The position numbers and the translations under genes were made by a program. A stretch of DNA of 54,431 nt, taken from Alistipes sp. (GTDB lineage Bacteria > Bacteroidota > Bacteroidia > Bacteroidales > Rikenellaceae). Shown here piece after piece: positions 50,271-54,431 of this stretch. The stretch's first letter is position 1, and the number at the start of each line of letters is the position of its first letter. The stretch spans positions 1 through 54,431 of the forward strand of contig JAGBWD010000011.1 in NCBI GenBank assembly GCA_017629985.1. Reading direction: 5' to 3'. Below the pieces are notes generated by a model. That model searched no databases. It worked only from the letters and a program-made list of their open reading frames with translations, and had not been told where the DNA came from.

Positions 50271-50798
50271 ATGAAGAAAATTTTGAAACTGACCCTCACC
50301 ATGGTGCTTGTTATGTGTGCATCATCGGTGTTTGCACAGAAGTTTGGTCGTGTAGACCTCGCAGCTGTAGTTACTAACATGCCAGAGTTTAAGGAGGCGC
50401 AGGTAAACCTTGAGGCTTATGGTAAGGATCTCCAGGATCAGCTAGAGCAGATACAGGTGGAGTTTAATACGCTTCTTGCAGATTATGAGAAGAATGCCCC
50501 AACCCTTACCGATTCGGTACGTCAGCTCAAGGAGCGTGAGCTTACAGAGCTTCAGCAGCGTTACCAGGATTTTACGCAGCTAGCACAGCAGGATATGCAG
50601 AAGAAGGAGGCAGAGATGATGAATCCTATTTATGAGAAGGCTAATGAGGCTGTTAAGAAGGTAGCATCAGCAGGTGGCTATATCGCAATCTTCAGCACAG
50701 CGCAGGATCAGCCAGCTTCAGCAGGTCTTGCTTACTTCGACCCTGTTGCGCTTACCGATGTTACTGCATTGGTGAAGAACGAGCTAGGTATTCAGTAA
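50271..50798 (+). CDS. OmpH/Skp family periplasmic chaperone (second)
   Basis: The 175-residue protein has a signal peptide ending SVFAQ, then KFGRVDLAAVVTNMPEFKEAQ, a coiled coil (LQDQLEQIQVEFNTLLADYE) and VKKVASAGGYIAIF. The two Skp proteins are diverged, so probably not redundant. A terminator follows at 50822-50851. Confidence 0.92.
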   Translation: MKKILKLTLTMVLVMCASSVFAQKFGRVDLAAVVTNMPEFKEAQVNLEAYGKDLQDQLEQIQVEFNTLLADYEKNAPTLTDSVRQLKERELTELQQRYQDFTQLAQQDMQKKEAEMMNPIYEKANEAVKKVASAGGYIAIFSTAQDQPASAGLAYFDPVALTDVTALVKNELGIQ

Positions 50799-50821
50799 TC
50801 GTTATGTAAGATTTTGTTATG

Positions 50822-50851
50822 GGCTGACCGAAATTCTCTTTTTGGTCAGCC
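50822..50851 (+). terminator. terminator of the uppS-bamA-skp operon
   Basis: Stem GGCTGACC/GGTCAGCC extended inward by A/T pairs; a T-rich loop rather than a long T run follows. Confidence 0.65.
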
Positions 50852-50961
50852 TATTCTCTTCGATATTGAGATACATAACGCTCTTGGTTGTGATATTTCA
50901 TAAATTTAGTTATCTTTACACCGATAATGTTTCGAATGGAGAGCTTTAATACTATAGGGTA

Positions 50962-51624
50962 ATGAAGAAGATTGTATCAATAATAGCTTTAGCAATGATG
51001 ATGGTGCTTCCTGCAATGGCGGCATCACCAGCAGGAGATTACGATGAGGAGTTGATGAGCCGCAATAAGCCTGCTTCTACCGTTAAACCGCAGATTGAGG
51101 TAAATGCAGGATATATCACGGGAGGAAAACTAGATACCAAGAATTTTGGTAAGCTCCAGACTAACCTCTCTCGTCCCTATCTCGATGTTATAGGTGGCGT
51201 GCGTCTAGGCTCCTTCCTCTTTGCTGGTGTCGGCGTTGGTGTCCAGTATGCCTATGGTGAGTGTAAGCTCATCACCAAGGCTACGGAGATAGGCAAGGGT
51301 AGCGCCCCTGATACATGGGGTTCGGTAAGTATCCCTATCTACGCTAATGTGCGAGGTTACTTCCCCAACAAAAGTATCGTGACGCCGTATGTCACAGTTA
51401 GCATTGGTGGTCATGTTGTTGCTACGTCAAACTTCTCGAAGGAGAACTATGGCAAGCTCAATGGAGGCCTTCTCATGAAGTTTGGTGCAGGCATGAATAT
51501 CTCGAAGTTTAACTTTGCTTTAGGCATGGCATCGCAAAATCTGGAGTGGGTAAATGCCGAGGGTACGACAATGTTCAAGGCTGGAAATAACGCATTTTAT
51601 ATTGAGGCGGGTGTGACATTCTAG
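50962..51624 (+). CDS. outer-membrane beta-barrel protein
   Basis: The 220-residue protein has a signal peptide ending AMAAS. The body has about eight amphipathic strands (IEVNAGYITGG, YLDVIGGVRLGSFLFAGVGVGVQYA, SIPIYANVRGYF, LLMKFGAGMNIS), and the chain ends in an aromatic residue (YIEAGVTF), the BamA-recognition signal. It resembles small eight-stranded barrels; the role is unknown. A TATCTTTA box precedes it near 50911. Confidence 0.8.
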   Translation: MKKIVSIIALAMMMVLPAMAASPAGDYDEELMSRNKPASTVKPQIEVNAGYITGGKLDTKNFGKLQTNLSRPYLDVIGGVRLGSFLFAGVGVGVQYAYGECKLITKATEIGKGSAPDTWGSVSIPIYANVRGYFPNKSIVTPYVTVSIGGHVVATSNFSKENYGKLNGGLLMKFGAGMNISKFNFALGMASQNLEWVNAEGTTMFKAGNNAFYIEAGVTF

Positions 51625-51646
51625 CATCTATAGCCACACAAAAAAG

Positions 51647-51681
51647 ATTACGCAAGCTCGTTAGGGCTTGCGTAATATTTT
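51647..51681. terminator. bidirectional terminator between barrel gene and lysC
   Basis: Stem ATTACGCAAGC/GCTTGCGTAAT (11 bp) with T5 on the + side and A6 before it, so it can serve both convergent genes. Confidence 0.85.
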
Positions 51682-51686
51682 TATAG

Positions 51687-52937
51687 CTACTTGCTTCTCA
51701 CAAATCTCAAGGAGTGTGGCGTTGTCTGCTTAATTATTATGCGCTTATCCATGGCATACTGCTGATAAAGCTCCTCGGTGTAGTAACGTATGGTCACCAT
51801 CTCTAGGTCATCAATCTTCTCGATGTCGAAGCCCTCGGCTTTTAGCTCCGATATAGCATCGTCTATATGCCAAGAGGCATCTACGGCGATATATAGGTTT
51901 ACTGCCGAGTTGTGTACAAGGTTTATGCGTATGCGGTGGCTGTCAAAGGTGGTAAATACCTTTGCAAACTTCTCCTCAAGTACAAATGAGAGGTCGCGAG
52001 AGTGGAGCTTTAGAAGCACCTGGCTCTTTTGAATCATTATAGGCTCGTATGCACGCTCCACATCTGCGGTTATCACCGATCCTGCAGCATGCTTGTTGCC
52101 AAATGGACGCACATATAGAGGTATGCGCTTTGCCTCGAGAGGCTTTATGGTTTTGGGGTGGATGATCTGTGCGCCACTATATGCCATCTCTATAGTATCC
52201 ATATAGTTTAGGCGGTCAATCTTTCGTGCATCGGGGAATATCTTTGGATCTGCGTTGAGAATACCATCCACATCCTTCCATACACTCATCGACTCGGCAT
52301 CCAACACATGTGCCACGATAGCTGCCGAGTAGTCAGAGCCCTCACGGCCGAGCGTTGTTGTTGTGCCATCGGGTGCGCCACCTATGAATCCCTGTCCCAC
52401 GAATACCGAGCAGTCGCTCCTCTCCATCTCGCGCTTTAGGCGTACCGCGGTGGCCTCTATGTTTACATTTGCATCCTTGTGTCGTTGCTCGGTGAGGAAG
52501 GCGCGGCGCATGTCTATCCATCTATTTTTTACGCCATGGCCATTTAGGTAGTTTGATATTATTGTTGTCGATACAAGCTCTCCAAAGGCTACGATGGTGT
52601 CATACCATAGCTCCGCATCCGAGGGGCGATAGATTGTGTTGCGCACCGTATTTCGTAGCTGCTTGAAGAGGGTATCTACCTGCTCGATGGTGATATCTGC
52701 ACCCATCAAGTCGTCAATAATAGCTCTGTGGTAGGCGTACGATTGGTCTATGCGCTCTAACGCTAATGCCTCATCACCCTGTTGCATGGCCGAAAATACA
52801 CCCTCTAGGGCATTTGTGGTCTTGCCCATTGCCGAGACTATGATAAAGAGGTTCTCCTCGCCAGTAACAATATCTAAAAGATTTTTCACACCTGCAGCAT
52901 CCTTAACCGAGGCGCCGCCAAACTTATATACTTTCAT
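51687..52937 (-). CDS. lysC: aspartate kinase
   Basis: The 416-residue enzyme catalyses the first step of the aspartate amino-acid pathway. Motifs: KFGGASVKDA (4-13), IVSAMGKTTNAL, GQGFIGGAPDGTTTTLGREGSDYSAAI (key TTTTLGREGSDYSAA), VWKDVDGILNADP and IHPKTIKPLE. ACT-type regulatory region follows (residues about 300-416) with VLLKLHSRDLSF. It is monofunctional, without a homoserine dehydrogenase domain. A TACATTTG box lies at 52959-52966 on the - strand. Confidence 0.94.
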   Translation of the reverse strand: MKVYKFGGASVKDAAGVKNLLDIVTGEENLFIIVSAMGKTTNALEGVFSAMQQGDEALALERIDQSYAYHRAIIDDLMGADITIEQVDTLFKQLRNTVRNTIYRPSDAELWYDTIVAFGELVSTTIISNYLNGHGVKNRWIDMRRAFLTEQRHKDANVNIEATAVRLKREMERSDCSVFVGQGFIGGAPDGTTTTLGREGSDYSAAIVAHVLDAESMSVWKDVDGILNADPKIFPDARKIDRLNYMDTIEMAYSGAQIIHPKTIKPLEAKRIPLYVRPFGNKHAAGSVITADVERAYEPIMIQKSQVLLKLHSRDLSFVLEEKFAKVFTTFDSHRIRINLVHNSAVNLYIAVDASWHIDDAISELKAEGFDIEKIDDLEMVTIRYYTEELYQQYAMDKRIIIKQTTPHSLRFVRSK

Positions 52938-52966
52938 AATTTATCTATCTTTACCCTACAAATGTA

Positions 52967-53369
52967 AGAAAAATATCGATTTGATATAGTAAAATAGACA
53001 AAAAAGAAACTGATTTTTAGATACCTTTTTGCTTCGTGGTCTAGCGGAGAGGGAGGGATTCCGGCCCAATTTGTGCAAGATTCTTACCTCTTATATATGT
53101 GCCTCATACTGCCGATAATACGCTCTACGATGGGATATTGGGATAAATTATCTGCCCTTTCACCTTCTCAATCCTCGCATACTATTCTATCGGTCTCACA
53201 TCGGTGCAACTTTTTTATGGCAAAAATGCACCAAAAACGCCCATATTTACACACATATAACCTATTGATAACCAATAAAATAATTATTATTTTACCAATA
53301 CTCTATTTCTCCCTTGAACGCTTCTTCTCAATTTTCTCATTTTTGAGATGCTGTGAGACTCAAAGATGG
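52967..53369. other. gene-free AT-rich gap
   Basis: No convincing gene is present; the + strand frame that enters the M16 gene is an artefact of that gene. At 53044-53062 is a stretch like the 3' end of a tRNA-Ser. The rest is AT-rich with no clear structure. Confidence 0.5.
53044..53062 (-). pseudogene. tRNA-Ser 3'-end-like fragment
   Basis: On the - strand GGAATCCCTCCCTCTCCGC looks like the T-arm and acceptor half of a serine tRNA (GAATCCC, then CTCTCCGC). The rest of a tRNA is absent. Such fragments mark the far end of elements that integrated at a tRNA 3' end, as at 8951-8966. Chance similarity cannot be excluded. Confidence 0.35.
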
Positions 53370-54431
53370 CTATTGAACAATTTCTGGTCGCATCACTACG
53401 AGGGTGCGGTTACCGTCGTTGAGGAGTTTTTGAGCGAATGCCTTAATATCATCGGCGGTTACGCTTTCGAGGATGCCGAGATACTCGTCTTTGTAGTTGT
53501 AACCCTCGTCGTAATAGCGAAAGATTGCTGATATCCACCCGCCATTATTCTCCAAAACGTTCTTGTAGTTTTTCTGCAAGAACTCCTTTGACTTTGCGAT
53601 GTCCTCTGTTAAGGGGGCATTTTCTGCAATTTTGCGAATCTCGGCATCGCAAATTTCGATTAGTTCATCTGCAAGAGCCTCGTTAGTGTCAAAGCCAATA
53701 GACAACTGGTATGTTTCAACTGGATATTTATCGATGCTGCCACTAACGCCGACACCGTATGTGCCGCCCTTCTCCTCGCGGATAGAGACCATATAGCGAG
53801 AGTCGAGTGCTCTACTCAACAAATCGATAATAAGGCGATTCTTTGCGTTATTCTCGATAGCACCAGTATAGTTGAGGCGAACAGAGACTTTAGGTTGCTG
53901 CATAGGAGTGCGGAAGTCGTTAGTTACCTTACCCTCGGCGGTGCGAACGCCATCATCAACCACTGCATACTCCACCTTTTTAGATGTAGGTAGCGAGCCG
54001 ATATACTTCTCAACGAGTGGTTTCAAAGTCTCTAAATCAATATTGCCAGCGATAACAAAGCGGAAGTCATCAGCATAGCCATACAACTGCGAGTGAACAC
54101 TTTGCAATGTAGCGATATTCAAAGCCTCAATCTGTGCAGCCGAAGTAATCTGCTGTCGGTAGTGGTTGTTGAAAAGTGTCTTTTGCAACTCCTTTGAACA
54201 TATGTAGTTAGGGTCTTGCTCCATATTGGCAAAGTATGGGGCGTACATCTTCTTTAGGTTGTTAAGGTCGCTATCATCGAAGCGAGGAGTAGTGAAGTTG
54301 AGATATACAAGTTGAAGTATCGTCTCGATATCCTTGGGCGAGCCACCTGCATTTATTGCGTGTTCGTATGCAGCAACAGCGGTGGATGCCCAAGCAGACT
54401 TACCAACCAACTGCTTGTTTAACTCCGTAGC
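53370..54431 (-). CDS. M16 family zinc peptidase, C-terminal part (truncated by window end)
   Basis: The frame is open to the window edge, so the N-terminus lies beyond 54431. The 353 visible residues form the C-terminal, catalytically inactive half of an M16 (pitrilysin-like) peptidase: FRFVIAGNIDLETLKPLVEKYIGSLP (key VIAGNIDLETLKPLVEKYIG), PMQQPKVSVRLNYTG and SREEKGGTYGV-type SIREEKGGTYGVGV. The zinc motif HxxEH would be in the missing part. A chain end of RPEIVQ is normal. Confidence 0.9.
   Translation of the reverse strand, partial: ATELNKQLVGKSAWASTAVAAYEHAINAGGSPKDIETILQLVYLNFTTPRFDDSDLNNLKKMYAPYFANMEQDPNYICSKELQKTLFNNHYRQQITSAAQIEALNIATLQSVHSQLYGYADDFRFVIAGNIDLETLKPLVEKYIGSLPTSKKVEYAVVDDGVRTAEGKVTNDFRTPMQQPKVSVRLNYTGAIENNAKNRLIIDLLSRALDSRYMVSIREEKGGTYGVGVSGSIDKYPVETYQLSIGFDTNEALADELIEICDAEIRKIAENAPLTEDIAKSKEFLQKNYKNVLENNGGWISAIFRYYDEGYNYKDEYLGILESVTADDIKAFAQKLLNDGNRTLVVMRPEIVQ

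Noticed and set aside
53073-53531. 152-codon open frame on the + strand
   Set aside because: Its second half overlaps the M16 peptidase on the opposite strand and its first half reads through AT-rich non-coding DNA without protein-like composition.

Overview
The window looks like a chromosome segment of a Bacteroidales bacterium, most like Rikenellaceae/Alistipes (inference, no database search). Evidence: recurring promoters of the Bacteroidetes form TTTG-N19..21-TAnnTTTG, few Shine-Dalgarno sites, and typical gene sets: uppS-bamA-skp-skp, DUF4271-hemD-rnpA-yidD, a NagB-like/PIG-L fusion, a porin O/P-type porin, DUF3467 and reverse rubrerythrin.

Layout. 1-1505: a Sel1-repeat gene and a 120 bp palindromic repeat. 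1506-8966: tRNA-Cys followed by a 7.4 kb integrative element, bounded by a 16 bp direct repeat of the tRNA 3' end. It carries a tyrosine integrase, a DUF3853 DNA-binding protein, a P-loop helicase, a VirE/BT4734-PriCT primase-like protein, a terminase-small-subunit-like protein and several unknown genes. It has no relaxase and no phage structural genes, so a phage-satellite-like element is the leading interpretation. 9137-10401: a lipoprotein and DUF3467. 10622-18762: a long + strand block (LysE exporter, cmk, ispH, S41 protease, orphan histidine kinase, DUF4271, hemD-like, rnpA, yidD). 19008-22272: a - strand block (transglutaminase, cutC, and a response-regulator-like/hemerythrin pair). 22273-26486: a probable small RNA, an SDR dehydrogenase, two small proteins, an EamA exporter and a MORN-Sel1 protein. 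26750-33799: porin plus nucleoside-recognition permease, dut, fRMsr and two NagB-family genes. 33800-35640: an AT-rich, recently disturbed strip with a GNAT gene, a duplicated 112 bp repeat, a gene remnant and tRNA-Leu. 35838-45783: FAD oxidoreductase, sodium symporter, membrane protein, rubrerythrin, a DUF3791-DUF3990-DUF3791 cassette (candidate ADP-ribosyltransferase-type toxin-antitoxin), metallophosphoesterase, cca, pdxJ and nadK. 45784-46352: repeat-rich intergenic DNA. 46353-51624: uppS, bamA, two skp/ompH and an outer-membrane barrel. 51687-54431: aspartate kinase and a truncated M16 peptidase.

The most unusual signals are (1) the compact integrative element with a replication module and a TerS-like gene, (2) three identical 120 bp palindromic elements, each just after a stop codon in the same orientation and, in two cases, ahead of the gene's own terminator, (3) a second palindromic family that begins at the stop codons of dut and nadK and shows compensatory base changes, and (4) the DUF3791/DUF3990 cassette bracketed by inverted terminators.
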